A stretch of DNA of 16,138 bases from Synura sp. LO234KE (GCA_015143735.1 VKHC01000180.1:1-16138); one strand, 5' to 3'. Positions 1 through 10,719 are shown, counted from the stretch's first letter. Notes: a model not told the origin generated them from the sequence alone. A program made the numbers and translations.

Positions 1-1060
1 CACCAGAAACCTAGCCCTAGTTTTAAAAGAAACTTGTTTACTTGCTTGAAACCAAGACCTAACACACCACATGGCTGCAGGTCCTCCTCTTTAACTACTA
101 CTTGGTTCTTGGCTTCTGACGAATAGCTTTGCCTGCCTCAGAAAACGACGAAATCATTCAAGTTGGGTAAGAAGGCCAGCAGGTTAAAGGTGAAATAGAA
201 AAATCGCATCCCCTACTTAAGAAACATTTTTATTCGAAAATATTTTGGTTAGTTCGAAAACGGACGAAAACTGACTATTTTACCATTCTACAACAAGAAA
301 AAACGAAAAATGTCATACCCAGTAGAAGAATATTACATTAGGTGAGCCTCAACCGCTTCCTACTGGCAAGCCCCGATTACAGAGTAGTGAGCTCCAGCTG
401 ACTGCGCCACGAGTACCTGTGTTAGTACGCCACAATGATGTTTCCCACGATGTAAAAGTGTGCACGTGACAACCGCTACCTTAACTCAAAACACAGGGAA
501 AAGAGAGTGGGACACCCACACCGAAGAACTAGGAGTAATCTAGTGCATCTCCTAGAGCCCACAATAGCCCTTTTAACTCGAAGAAAAGAGTGGCCGTGCC
601 TGCTCCTGACGCGGCCGAAGAGTGGGGAGAATAGTACTTATAAAGTGCGGGGACACGTCCATCTACCTGAAAGAGCTCCGGAGCCGCCGTTGTAGCAATC
701 GGGCTGGTAGATAAGCGCTGAAAGGGCTTATTGCGCGAAGCATGCCCTTATGCCTTGTCCAACCGTGTATTGGCTGTGTCTGCCGGGGACACGACCGGAG
801 TAAAAGAGGACAATGCTCTGCTCGGGTGTCCATACGCAGTGAGATTTCCGCCCAGAGCACCTCATCGGGAACAAACCATCAATTATTTTTACTTCGGCGA
901 GTTTGAAATGCCCTAGAAACAAGGCGCATTAACAGTGCCAAGGATCTGTCGCGATGCTGTAAAGTGAACGGAGGATGGGGTGACTACAAGAAGGCCAAAT
1001 CTCGTGAGTAATTGGATGACCCGTGAAAGAGCACGCTATCGGACCTTGGAGAGCAGCTCT
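1..1060. other. Gene-poor stretch, no feature recognised
   Basis: I see no coding region I can support. The first 330 bases are AT-rich with several TTCGAAAA-like words but no ordered repeat. Open frames are under about 65 codons, overlap on both strands and have no recognisable domain, so they look like chance frames. Confidence 0.5.
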
Positions 1061-1064
1061 GTAG

Positions 1065-1289
1065 GGAACAGTGCAAAATTTTTCTGCGCACTGGGGGTTG
1101 GAGCAGGATGCTGCGAAACTGCTTGCGCTGCAACGGGAATTGTTGAGACAGTCCAACGGGTTCGATACCCGGAATTTAAAGCGCACGGAAGACTTTTGCA
1201 ACAAACTCTTCTACTTACCCGCTACGAATTTCCTTTTGAGGACTGTCCATGGAGATATTCCGATGGCGGCAGAAAACTATTCTGCTTAA
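1065..1289 (+). other. Unassigned 74-codon open frame, weakly protein-like
   Basis: The frame runs from just after a TAG at 1062-1064 to the stop ending at 1289. It has no ATG near its 5' end, so it could only be an exon or a fragment. The middle is helix-prone and leucine-rich (AAKLLALQRELLRQS). I recognise no family, and there is no convincing splice acceptor or donor that would link it to another exon. Chance or a relic of a decayed gene are both possible. Confidence 0.15.
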
Positions 1290-2639
1290 TCGAGGTCAAT
1301 AACCTTAGCAGTTCAAAGCGCAGGAGTGAGCTTGGCATGACGTGCTCTCATCAGTTAATTGCTTTCTCAAAATGAGGCAATATATCTGGAAACCTCTGAA
1401 TCGTCAGATGGAGCCTTATGTGCTACTTGGTTTAGAGAGATCACATGTGTTGTGAGCAACTTTGCCCGCTGTAACTCTACAATACAGATAGAACAACAGG
1501 TTGAAATATTGATTTTCAGTAGCAGCCCATCTCGATGTTGCTCCCTCGGCTTCAACGAATGGAGAGCAATGTTCAAAGTGAACTTGAGCTCATGATCAGG
1601 CTCAGAATTGAGAATTTCTTGATTCTAGCTCGAGGAAGAATTTAGAAGACATCGCTGCAGATAACCCTGATAATTAGCCTCATTTATCTTATCCCGAGCT
1701 CCTGCCAAGAGCTTACGATGTCTATAGCCATGCATTTTCCGAACAGTTGAGAATTGAGGCCAGGCAATTATTCTTTGAAGGTATCCTGTTCGCTGTTGTA
1801 CTTCTCAGGAGGAACAATTTTAGTTGAGATGTTGATGTCTTCCGGTGCTCCGAATGTAAACAAAACTTCCATTTTCTCCGAAGTTTTGGTCTAAATTATA
1901 TTGTCCGAACGGAAATATTTTGTCCATTGAATTGATGGCGGTGGAAAACTGAGCTCCAGCACCGTTGCGTGTCCTTCTCTGTTTTTACGTAACCCAGCAA
2001 ATGGCCGGAGTGGACGGTATCAAGACTCACATTTTCCAAAAATTTTGGAAACGTAGAAAGCTGGGGAAAATCTTACCTGTGCTTTTCATGGCTCAGATAA
2101 TATTCTGAGGAAAAGCTGCTCAGAATCAGTAGAAAAATTTGTATACTCGATCGGTACGAAAACCGGTACTCGTTTTTGAAATAATGCCCTCCTAAGAGGC
2201 TACTCTCCATGATGTACCACCATGCGACTCCCGTTACAGAGTGGAGAGCTCGCACTCGGAGAGCCAACTATTCACCTAGAATATTCCCTGACCCTATTGG
2301 GACGAACTTCGGGAAACGAGAATTGCGCTATGCACTCGCATAGTGGCCAGATGGTATTGCGCAGCACTTCCGGGAAGAGTGAGATGAGCAATACACATGG
2401 GCTCCCGGATGTACCGTCTCCGTCTCCTGGTAGGTTCAGGGGGGAATTGGTTGACCTGTCATTCTGGCTGATCTTGGGAGGCTCTTGGACAATGTCGTCA
2501 CTGTAGAATCTTCCGCACCTGCAATTTTTGTAGAACTTCCGTAGAGGGGCCTCACGTTAGGGCTTGATACATGACACTAGAGGAGGACATGCAGACCCCG
2601 CCCGATGTCAGTAATCCACGCGCCCGTTAAATAAGCGCC
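1290..2639. other. Gene-poor stretch, no feature recognised
   Basis: Several short overlapping frames of 62-94 codons occur on both strands (for example 1359-1595 plus and 2222-2506 plus). None shows a domain, a membrane segment pattern or joinable splice sites. I see no RNA gene and no ordered repeat here. Confidence 0.45.
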
Positions 2640-3546
2640 CTGTTATCCAGTGCCTTGACGAAGTCGACCACGTCAGCACGCAGTATTTGCTGCCCGTGAT
2701 TACGTTGAGCCGACTCCGCTCTGGCCCCATCGACTTATCTGTCAATCATCTATTTCAGCGCGCGGTAATCTGAACTTATTTCACCCTTGTTGTTGGCAAC
2801 TATCCACTACGCCATATAGAGGAATCTGTGATGACGGTATCCTAGACCACAATAGGCGGGGCTGAAGAAAGGGATACATGAACCTCCAACCCCACCGTTA
2901 CGGAAGACACCGAGCTATCAGTCTAGAAGATTACGTCAGGGTTAAGAAGCGGGACTTGGTCAAGTGTGACTGTGGTGGTTGCTGCATACTTCTCCGCCTT
3001 CTTGGGTTTTAAACCGCTTGAAGTCGCCCATGATCCCAACTGTGCTTCACGAGGTGTAAACGTTTCTCAACGAGTCAAGAGGCAAACAATTTTAAACGGC
3101 CTGTTAATTAGTTGGTAGTGACTGAATCCGCAACTGCCCTCGGCACCAATGCTTTAAAATTTCGCCTTCCCACACAGGGGGGAATAAAGTCGGAGTACTA
3201 GTAGTCTGAAAAAGTTGGCGAGTACCGCTTCAACAGTATCCTCTTGGGAGTCGAAGGGAAGTTGAGCTGCGGAAAGAGAGGTGAGCTGGAAAGTGTTCCA
3301 GTTGTCTAGACAATATGATATCCATCTGTGGAGCGTATCAGCCAGTTCCAGTATCCAGGGAATCAGTCAAGCTTCTAGGTCCGTTGATTTAAACTAAGTC
3401 AGTGTCCAGAGGGCAGCATCTAAGACAGTGCGACACTGATGAAGGATCGGGTGGGGACCACAGAGGCAAGACAACAGGTCCCCGTAGGTATCTGCATTCC
3501 GTCGGTTCATGAAATGGCAGAGGAAGCCGGCATGGAGGTTTTTGCA
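2640..3546 (-). pseudogene. Broken coding-like region, possibly an old retroelement
   Basis: One minus-strand frame running down from 3546 stays protein-like for several hundred bases but is cut by in-frame stops at 3396-3394 (TAG), 3369-3367 (TGA) and 3156-3154 (TAA), and by more below 3100. The stretch 3366-3157 is open for 70 codons without a start codon and reads like ordinary globular protein (ILELADTLHRWISYCLDNW). Further upstream is a cysteine/histidine cluster (CLCGPHPILHQC, about 3477-3440). Near 2960-2910 the frame reads LLNPDVIF, stop, TDSSV, faintly like the TDGS motif of RNase H. Around 2680 another minus frame contains RADVVDFVKALDN, faintly like the stretch after the second catalytic Asp of retroviral-type integrases. 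These resemblances are weak and in different frames. A degraded transposable element or pseudogene is an inference. Confidence 0.3.
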
Positions 3547-4331
3547 TCATTCCGCAACAAGGCTTAAAATGCGCTGCATGAGCTGCTTCTTCGACAATTG
3601 AAGCACAAATTGTTGCCCTTCCAGGATATTTATACCAGACCGCGCCGATGTGGGAAACACGTAATCAGCCGCACGGAGTTTACTCTGCTCTGTTTGTCCT
3701 ATTCAAGAGAATCACTAACCTGCACCTGGCTGCTACTGAGAAAGGGCGATCGCTTCATTCCAACTTCAATTGTCAAACTGCTTGGGGAAGCCGCTAGAAA
3801 TATCAGAAAGTATCATTCCTGGTAAGCGATTTCATTGGAATACTTATTTTCTACTATCAGCAGAGGATCCCGCCGCGGTACTAGCTAACTTTCATATACT
3901 TGGAGAGGAGGATCAGCGTACCACTACTTGTACTACCATGATCGCGCCACCACAGTCGGTCCAAGGACGATCTTTCTTTCCCAGGAGGCACGGTTAGATA
4001 TGAACTATATGATTTTCACGATGCTATCTCCTCCGTACTTTATTCTAATCACAAAGTTTTCGGAAATTGCTAGTATTCTATTTCGTGGTCGTGGCGTCAC
4101 GATACTAAACCGTTTTTTGATTTTCAAGATATGATAAGTTCAGCGCTCTTTCTGACATAATTACGCTCGTTTCGAGATGAGTTACTAATAAAAACAAGGA
4201 ACAGCGAAATAGACGATGTATACCAATCCACCACCGGCCTAACCAACTCTTCCAAGAGACAACTCCGAGGATTAGAAAAGGTGAAAAGAACTGCCCTCCT
4301 ACTACTGGTCATACGCAACGCCCACTTCCAC
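3547..4331. other. Stretch downstream of the BASS gene, no feature recognised
   Basis: This includes the 3' flank of the minus-strand transporter, whose stop codon is at 4334-4332. I see no canonical AATAAA polyadenylation signal close behind the stop on the minus strand. Plus-strand frames of 68-75 codons (3598-3825, 3770-3997, 3928-4134) are unrecognised and overlap each other. Confidence 0.4.
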
Positions 4332-6238
4332 CTACAACTGCTTGACCGCTTGCTTCCCGTCCTCTTTCACGGGGATGAACCTCCACACCACCGCCAACGT
4401 CGCTCCAACCAGGGCCATCCACACGACAGAGACCGCGGAGGGGATACGAGTCTGTACCGCACGTCACAAGACGGCGGAGGAGGAAACGACCCGAGCGATG
4501 ACAAGTCACGCAATATGTATATATGTAGTTCTTTGATAGGAATTATAGGTGGAAATATATAAATAAATCGGCATATCATTTCCTTTCTGTCACCAAGGAT
4601 TGTCACTACCTTACGTAGTACCCACACTCCATTATCCACACAAGCGAACACTCACCGCGTATTGTTTGAAGTGTAGTTTCGCGAGGAGGAATCCGAAGGC
4701 TGAGGATTTCATGGCCGTCTCGATCGCCATCGTGCGCGACTGTACCTGGATTCAAGAATATGATTACTTCACGTATGCATTTTTGTTTCAAGGAACGACC
4801 ATCGTTATTATATTTACTACACAAGGTAGTAACCGCTCTACGACACATCCATTTACAATCAATTTTCTGAACTCCTTAAAATCATTTGCAAAACGTGAAA
4901 AATAATGAGATTCTAAACAAGGAATGAAAGGAGCGCAGAGGGAAACGACACTAACGATCCAACTCAGCGGTTGCGACATCCTTGATTCATCCAATAAAAC
5001 CTTATAAACAATTTTTTCAAGACTATCTGTAAACCACCTATTCCACTCACTGATCGTTCTCTCCAAACACACAATTCGCAAAGCACTTTATTCGAATGTA
5101 GAGTTACGTGTTATATCCTAAGTGTATACCTCGCTGAACTTCAATAGTCTGGGAATATAGTAGCCCGCGAGACCTCCCACCAGGTGAAGCAGAATGATGG
5201 GTATTTGAAGGTTCCAGCCCGCCGCAAGGATGGACGGAGCGCACTGTGCGACGGCAGAGGCCACCAAGATGCACGTAGAGAATATTCCAATAACAGGCGT
5301 GGTCGGCAAGAATGCTTCGACTAATTTAGGAGCATATCTGAACAGATTGGATTCAGGCAGGGGATATAATAAAAGGGAAAAAATCAGATATTATTATGTA
5401 GGGGCGATGGGCAGGAGGTTCGAGCCGGAGATCGTAACAAGCGATAAGAATAGAGGAGAGCTATGCTATTCCTCACTTGTTCGCCGCCATACCAACAACG
5501 ATGGGCGCAAGCACGACTTGCAGACAAGACAAGGCGATGCCTGCGGCGTCCACAGGCACAACGGCGCCCAGCAAGAGCTTGCAGAGCAATGGGGTCATGA
5601 ATATCCCTGCGATGGTCGTAACGGTCGTCATCAGTACAGAGAGCGCTACGTCGCCTCTCGCAATATAAGTGCAGAGGTTTGATGCCTATTCAAATAAGTT
5701 GAGGCGAAATGAAGAAAGTAGGTATGTAAATGGTCACCATATTTTCATTACCTGTCCCCCATTTATGGACCCAACTAAAACGAGTCCGGCGACTAAATCC
5801 AGTGGGAGATTGAAAACCTTCCCAAGCCCAAAACCCAGAGCAGGGCATAGTACATAACACAACAAGAAGCCAATTATAACTGCAGGAGAAAAAAGAAGCC
5901 AATAAGATTTATCCTTCAAGCAAATTTTATTTTGTACCGGGACCCGGCTGTTGAAAAGCGCGATCAAAGTCTGCTGGGGTCAGCGTTATACCCATAGAAA
6001 GCATAAGAATAGCTAAACTAGCAGTGAAGTACTTCGTAGTAAACCAAGCAAATGTCTGTGGTCGTTTAAGTGCCAATCCCGCAAATATCACTGTCCATAA
6101 TGGAAAAAATGATGTCAGTACGTCTGTTGCCTTCAAATAACTCTCCCAAAGTCCATTTTTCTTTTGTTCTTGGGAGGTAAGGCTTGTTGCTGGAGACTGG
6201 ACACTCAATTGCTCAGATGGCTCATCCGTGGCCGTCAT
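4332..6238 (-). CDS. BASS/SLC10-like sodium-dependent organic anion transporter (six exons)
   Basis: This is a predicted membrane transporter of the bile acid:sodium symporter (BASS, SLC10-like) family, which in plants and algae includes plastid-envelope carriers of pyruvate and related acids. Its substrate cannot be read from sequence. Minus-strand exons are 6238-5938, 5879-5752, 5685-5477, 5337-5130, 4745-4656 (or from 4739) and 4451-4332. Introns are 58, 66, 139, 384 (or 390) and 204 nt, all GT-AG, with phases that join exactly to give 351 (or 349) residues ending at TAG 4334-4332. Family marks are [19 protein letters not shown] (about residues 68-86), NGGQ split from [11 protein letters not shown] at an exon junction (about 140-154), and [16 protein letters not shown] near 285-302. 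The rest is mostly hydrophobic, consistent with 9-10 membrane helices. The start is the first ATG of the exon. The exposed N-terminus (about 50 residues, Ser/Thr/Gln-rich) is not an obvious targeting peptide, but a spliced upstream exon could add one (see 6235-6372). It is transcribed away from the 5S array. Confidence 0.9.
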
Positions 6239-6372
6239 CCGAAGAGTACAACTAGCGAATAATAAAATTTCAGTATCAAAGAGCGAACAACCATAGTTGA
6301 AATCATTAGAGAGGACCTGCTAAGCGATCCTATTGGCCTCGTATTCAAGCAAATTGTATTCAAGGCAGACAT
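6235..6372 (-). other. 45-codon upstream ORF or spliced N-terminal extension of the BASS gene
   Basis: Read unspliced, an ATG at 6372-6370 opens 45 codons that end in TGA at 6237-6235, overlapping the BASS start codon as ATGA. Read spliced, a CAG|GT donor at 6316-6315 (weak, GTCCTC) and a CTAG acceptor at 6253-6252 remove 65 nt, close to the gene's other short introns. The phases then fit (AG joined to T), adding 23 residues (MSALNTICLNTRPIGSLSS, then CTLR) before the ATG at 6238. That peptide lacks acidic residues and is rich in Ser, Leu and Thr, as organelle-targeting peptides often are. The poor donor keeps confidence low. Confidence 0.3.
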
Positions 6373-6463
6373 TTTTCTTGCTCCTTGAATTTGCACCTGG
6401 GAATGGAGAATATTTTTCAGTTTATAGGAAAATCGGCATAGGGTCCCTCCAACTCGTACTTAC

Positions 6464-6643
6464 ATGAAAAGATATTACAGAGATAATTGATAGTAATAAT
6501 ATGAATATTTGAAGCGCCATGGCAAGACCTCTGAAAGCACTTCCGATACCGTAACCAAATGGTATGATAGTGGCGTGTTGAATATGATCATATGAACACA
6601 ATATAGATACTGCATTATTAGCCATATTGGCGTGAACGGTCAT
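6464..6643 (-). other. 60-codon open frame ending in a splice-donor-like site, repeated in each 5S unit
   Basis: On the minus strand, each unit has an open frame beginning in the 5S 5' end and running through the upstream spacer to CAT|GTAAGT (GT at 6463-6462 in copy 1), a near-perfect donor. It encodes two hydrophobic stretches (for example ATIIPFGYGIGSAF and MALQIFILLLSIISVISF). The first loosely recalls the PFGxGIAxSxR segment of MATE-type transporters, without the VGN.LGAG that should follow. Because the units are homogenised, its presence in nine copies is not independent evidence of selection. A captured exon fragment, an alternative first exon of the BASS gene, or chance are all possible. 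Confidence 0.2.
6601..6609 (+). promoter_or_regulatory. TATA-like element about 30 bases upstream of 5S (in all nine units)
   Basis: ATATAGATA lies at about -31 to -23 from the assigned 5S start, with a GC at -11/-10 and a C at -1. In plants such as Arabidopsis, 5S genes use a TATA motif near -28, a GC near -12 and a C at -1, so the spacing is suggestive. The same element is present upstream of every copy. Function is inferred. Confidence 0.45.
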
Positions 6644-6749
6644 ATCAAGGATACTGCACCCGCTCTCGTCTGATCGCGGAAGTTAAATTCCTTCGAGCCC
6701 GGCCAGTAGTACGGTGGGTGACCACGTGCGAAGCCCGGGTGCTGTTCGT
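6632..6749 (+). rRNA. 5S ribosomal RNA, copy 1
   Basis: This is the 5S RNA of the large ribosomal subunit, normally made by RNA polymerase III with TFIIIA. Diagnostic blocks are GGTCATATC near the 5' end, TCGTCTGATC, GGAAGTTAA (box A region) and AGTAGTACGGTGGGTGACCA (box C region), ending GGGTGCTG. The ends were set by pairing: GTGAACGG with CTGTTCGT closes helix I, AAGGA pairs with TTCCTT (helix II), CCGC with GCGG (helix III), and GCCCGG with CCGGGT (helix V). The length of about 118 nt suits a eukaryotic 5S. Exact ends may be off by one or two bases. Confidence 0.95.
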
Positions 6750-6764
6750 TTTAATTTTTGTTTT
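6749..6764 (+). terminator. RNA polymerase III terminator T-runs after 5S (in all nine units)
   Basis: TTTT, TTTTT and TTTT follow the gene end within 16 bases (TTTTAATTTTTGTTTT). Runs of four or more T on the non-template strand terminate polymerase III. The same runs follow each of the nine copies. Confidence 0.8.
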
Positions 6765-7142
6765 GTATCTTCACAATTCTAGCTCTAGCCCTACTATGTT
6801 TCTGCCTATACGCTCTGCGTGTTAATATATTATTAACAAGTATCAAATCCCTTACACTACTAATACATCCAATATCTACATCTCAAGGAGCAACCAGACA
6901 TCCTTTTTTATTGGATTTTGTAAAAATAAATATTGTTTACAAATGAGCTTACGGTTACACTACCTCGTACTTACATGAAAAGATATTACAGAGATAATTG
7001 ATAGTAATAATATGAATATTTGAAGCGCCATGGCAAGACCTCTGAAAGCACTTCCGATACCGTAACCAAATGGTATGATAGTGGCGTGTTGAATATGATC
7101 ATATGAACACAATATAGATACTGCATTATTAGCCATATTGGC

Positions 7143-7260
7143 GTGAACGGTCATATCAAGGATACTGCACCCGCTCTCGTCTGATCGCGGAAGTTAAATT
7201 CCTTCGAGCCCGGCCAGTAGTACGGTGGGTGACCACGTGCGAAGCCCGGGTGCTGTTCGT
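7143..7260 (+). rRNA. 5S ribosomal RNA, copy 2
   Basis: Identical by eye to copy 1 and exactly 511 bases downstream of it, with the same TATA-like element upstream and T-runs downstream. Confidence 0.95.
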
Positions 7261-7653
7261 TTTAATTTTTGTTTTGTATCTTCACAATTCTAGCTCTAGC
7301 CCTACTATGTTTCTGCCTATACGCTCTGCGTGTTAATATATTATTAACAAGTATCAAATCCCTTACACTACTAATACATCCAATATCTACATCTCAAGGA
7401 GCAACCAGACATCCTTTTTTATTGGATTTTGTAAAAATAAATATTGTTTACAAATGAGCTTACGGTTACACTACCTCGTACTTACATGAAAAGATATTAC
7501 AGAGATAATTGATAGTAATAATATGAATATTTGAAGCGCCATGGCAAGACCTCTGAAAGCACTTCCGATACCGTAACCAAATGGTATGATAGTGGCGTGT
7601 TGAATATGATCATATGAACACAATATAGATACTGCATTATTAGCCATATTGGC

Positions 7654-7771
7654 GTGAACGGTCATATCAAGGATACTGCACCCGCTCTCGTCTGATCGCG
7701 GAAGTTAAATTCCTTCGAGCCCGGCCAGTAGTACGGTGGGTGACCACGTGCGAAGCCCGGGTGCTGTTCGT
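7654..7771 (+). rRNA. 5S ribosomal RNA, copy 3
   Basis: Same sequence and flanks as copy 1, offset by two repeat units. All pairing segments (helix I, II, III, V) are intact. Confidence 0.95.
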
Positions 7772-8164
7772 TTTAATTTTTGTTTTGTATCTTCACAATT
7801 CTAGCTCTAGCCCTACTATGTTTCTGCCTATACGCTCTGCGTGTTAATATATTATTAACAAGTATCAAATCCCTTACACTACTAATACATCCAATATCTA
7901 CATCTCAAGGAGCAACCAGACATCCTTTTTTATTGGATTTTGTAAAAATAAATATTGTTTACAAATGAGCTTACGGTTACACTACCTCGTACTTACATGA
8001 AAAGATATTACAGAGATAATTGATAGTAATAATATGAATATTTGAAGCGCCATGGCAAGACCTCTGAAAGCACTTCCGATACCGTAACCAAATGGTATGA
8101 TAGTGGCGTGTTGAATATGATCATATGAACACAATATAGATACTGCATTATTAGCCATATTGGC

Positions 8165-8282
8165 GTGAACGGTCATATCAAGGATACTGCACCCGCTCTC
8201 GTCTGATCGCGGAAGTTAAATTCCTTCGAGCCCGGCCAGTAGTACGGTGGGTGACCACGTGCGAAGCCCGGGTGCTGTTCGT
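8165..8282 (+). rRNA. 5S ribosomal RNA, copy 4
   Basis: Same sequence and flanks as copy 1, offset by three repeat units. Confidence 0.95.
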
Positions 8283-8675
8283 TTTAATTTTTGTTTTGTA
8301 TCTTCACAATTCTAGCTCTAGCCCTACTATGTTTCTGCCTATACGCTCTGCGTGTTAATATATTATTAACAAGTATCAAATCCCTTACACTACTAATACA
8401 TCCAATATCTACATCTCAAGGAGCAACCAGACATCCTTTTTTATTGGATTTTGTAAAAATAAATATTGTTTACAAATGAGCTTACGGTTACACTACCTCG
8501 TACTTACATGAAAAGATATTACAGAGATAATTGATAGTAATAATATGAATATTTGAAGCGCCATGGCAAGACCTCTGAAAGCACTTCCGATACCGTAACC
8601 AAATGGTATGATAGTGGCGTGTTGAATATGATCATATGAACACAATATAGATACTGCATTATTAGCCATATTGGC

Positions 8676-8793
8676 GTGAACGGTCATATCAAGGATACTG
8701 CACCCGCTCTCGTCTGATCGCGGAAGTTAAATTCCTTCGAGCCCGGCCAGTAGTACGGTGGGTGACCACGTGCGAAGCCCGGGTGCTGTTCGT
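8676..8793 (+). rRNA. 5S ribosomal RNA, copy 5
   Basis: Same sequence and flanks as copy 1, offset by four repeat units. Confidence 0.95.
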
Positions 8794-9186
8794 TTTAATT
8801 TTTGTTTTGTATCTTCACAATTCTAGCTCTAGCCCTACTATGTTTCTGCCTATACGCTCTGCGTGTTAATATATTATTAACAAGTATCAAATCCCTTACA
8901 CTACTAATACATCCAATATCTACATCTCAAGGAGCAACCAGACATCCTTTTTTATTGGATTTTGTAAAAATAAATATTGTTTACAAATGAGCTTACGGTT
9001 ACACTACCTCGTACTTACATGAAAAGATATTACAGAGATAATTGATAGTAATAATATGAATATTTGAAGCGCCATGGCAAGACCTCTGAAAGCACTTCCG
9101 ATACCGTAACCAAATGGTATGATAGTGGCGTGTTGAATATGATCATATGAACACAATATAGATACTGCATTATTAGCCATATTGGC

Positions 9187-9304
9187 GTGAACGGTCATAT
9201 CAAGGATACTGCACCCGCTCTCGTCTGATCGCGGAAGTTAAATTCCTTCGAGCCCGGCCAGTAGTACGGTGGGTGACCACGTGCGAAGCCCGGGTGCTGT
9301 TCGT
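9187..9304 (+). rRNA. 5S ribosomal RNA, copy 6
   Basis: Same sequence and flanks as copy 1, offset by five repeat units. Confidence 0.95.
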
Positions 9305-9697
9305 TTTAATTTTTGTTTTGTATCTTCACAATTCTAGCTCTAGCCCTACTATGTTTCTGCCTATACGCTCTGCGTGTTAATATATTATTAACAAGTATCA
9401 AATCCCTTACACTACTAATACATCCAATATCTACATCTCAAGGAGCAACCAGACATCCTTTTTTATTGGATTTTGTAAAAATAAATATTGTTTACAAATG
9501 AGCTTACGGTTACACTACCTCGTACTTACATGAAAAGATATTACAGAGATAATTGATAGTAATAATATGAATATTTGAAGCGCCATGGCAAGACCTCTGA
9601 AAGCACTTCCGATACCGTAACCAAATGGTATGATAGTGGCGTGTTGAATATGATCATATGAACACAATATAGATACTGCATTATTAGCCATATTGGC

Positions 9698-9815
9698 GTG
9701 AACGGTCATATCAAGGATACTGCACCCGCTCTCGTCTGATCGCGGAAGTTAAATTCCTTCGAGCCCGGCCAGTAGTACGGTGGGTGACCACGTGCGAAGC
9801 CCGGGTGCTGTTCGT
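9698..9815 (+). rRNA. 5S ribosomal RNA, copy 7
   Basis: Same sequence and flanks as copy 1, offset by six repeat units. Confidence 0.95.
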
Positions 9816-10208
9816 TTTAATTTTTGTTTTGTATCTTCACAATTCTAGCTCTAGCCCTACTATGTTTCTGCCTATACGCTCTGCGTGTTAATATATTATT
9901 AACAAGTATCAAATCCCTTACACTACTAATACATCCAATATCTACATCTCAAGGAGCAACCAGACATCCTTTTTTATTGGATTTTGTAAAAATAAATATT
10001 GTTTACAAATGAGCTTACGGTTACACTACCTCGTACTTACATGAAAAGATATTACAGAGATAATTGATAGTAATAATATGAATATTTGAAGCGCCATGGC
10101 AAGACCTCTGAAAGCACTTCCGATACCGTAACCAAATGGTATGATAGTGGCGTGTTGAATATGATCATATGAACACAATATAGATACTGCATTATTAGCC
10201 ATATTGGC

Positions 10209-10326
10209 GTGAACGGTCATATCAAGGATACTGCACCCGCTCTCGTCTGATCGCGGAAGTTAAATTCCTTCGAGCCCGGCCAGTAGTACGGTGGGTGACC
10301 ACGTGCGAAGCCCGGGTGCTGTTCGT
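10209..10326 (+). rRNA. 5S ribosomal RNA, copy 8
   Basis: Same sequence and flanks as copy 1, offset by seven repeat units. Confidence 0.95.
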
Positions 10327-10719
10327 TTTAATTTTTGTTTTGTATCTTCACAATTCTAGCTCTAGCCCTACTATGTTTCTGCCTATACGCTCTGCGTGTT
10401 AATATATTATTAACAAGTATCAAATCCCTTACACTACTAATACATCCAATATCTACATCTCAAGGAGCAACCAGACATCCTTTTTTATTGGATTTTGTAA
10501 AAATAAATATTGTTTACAAATGAGCTTACGGTTACACTACCTCGTACTTACATGAAAAGATATTACAGAGATAATTGATAGTAATAATATGAATATTTGA
10601 AGCGCCATGGCAAGACCTCTGAAAGCACTTCCGATACCGTAACCAAATGGTATGATAGTGGCGTGTTGAATATGATCATATGAACACAATATAGATACTG
10701 CATTATTAGCCATATTGGC

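Noticed and set aside
1155-1180. GGGTTCGATACCC, which looks like a tRNA T-arm and B box
   Set aside because: The bases after the arm (AATTTAA) have no matching 5' acceptor strand 60-80 bases upstream, and no A box or anticodon arm can be folded.
5230-5682. 150-codon plus-strand open frame
   Set aside because: It is antisense to BASS exons 3 and 4, whose minus-strand translation shows clear family motifs and matching splice phases.
6758-6946. Plus-strand 62-codon hydrophobic frame repeated in eight units
   Set aside because: It begins at the polymerase III termination T-runs, lacks a real ATG at its start, and its repetition follows from array homogenisation. It looks like AT-rich spacer.
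6400-6963. Spliced-leader RNA gene paired with 5S (minus-strand GTAAGT donor followed by a TTTATTTTTAC stretch)
   Set aside because: The mini-exon end is not a typical leader, the Sm-like site is poor, and DUR3 has no acceptor AG immediately upstream of its ATG to receive a leader.
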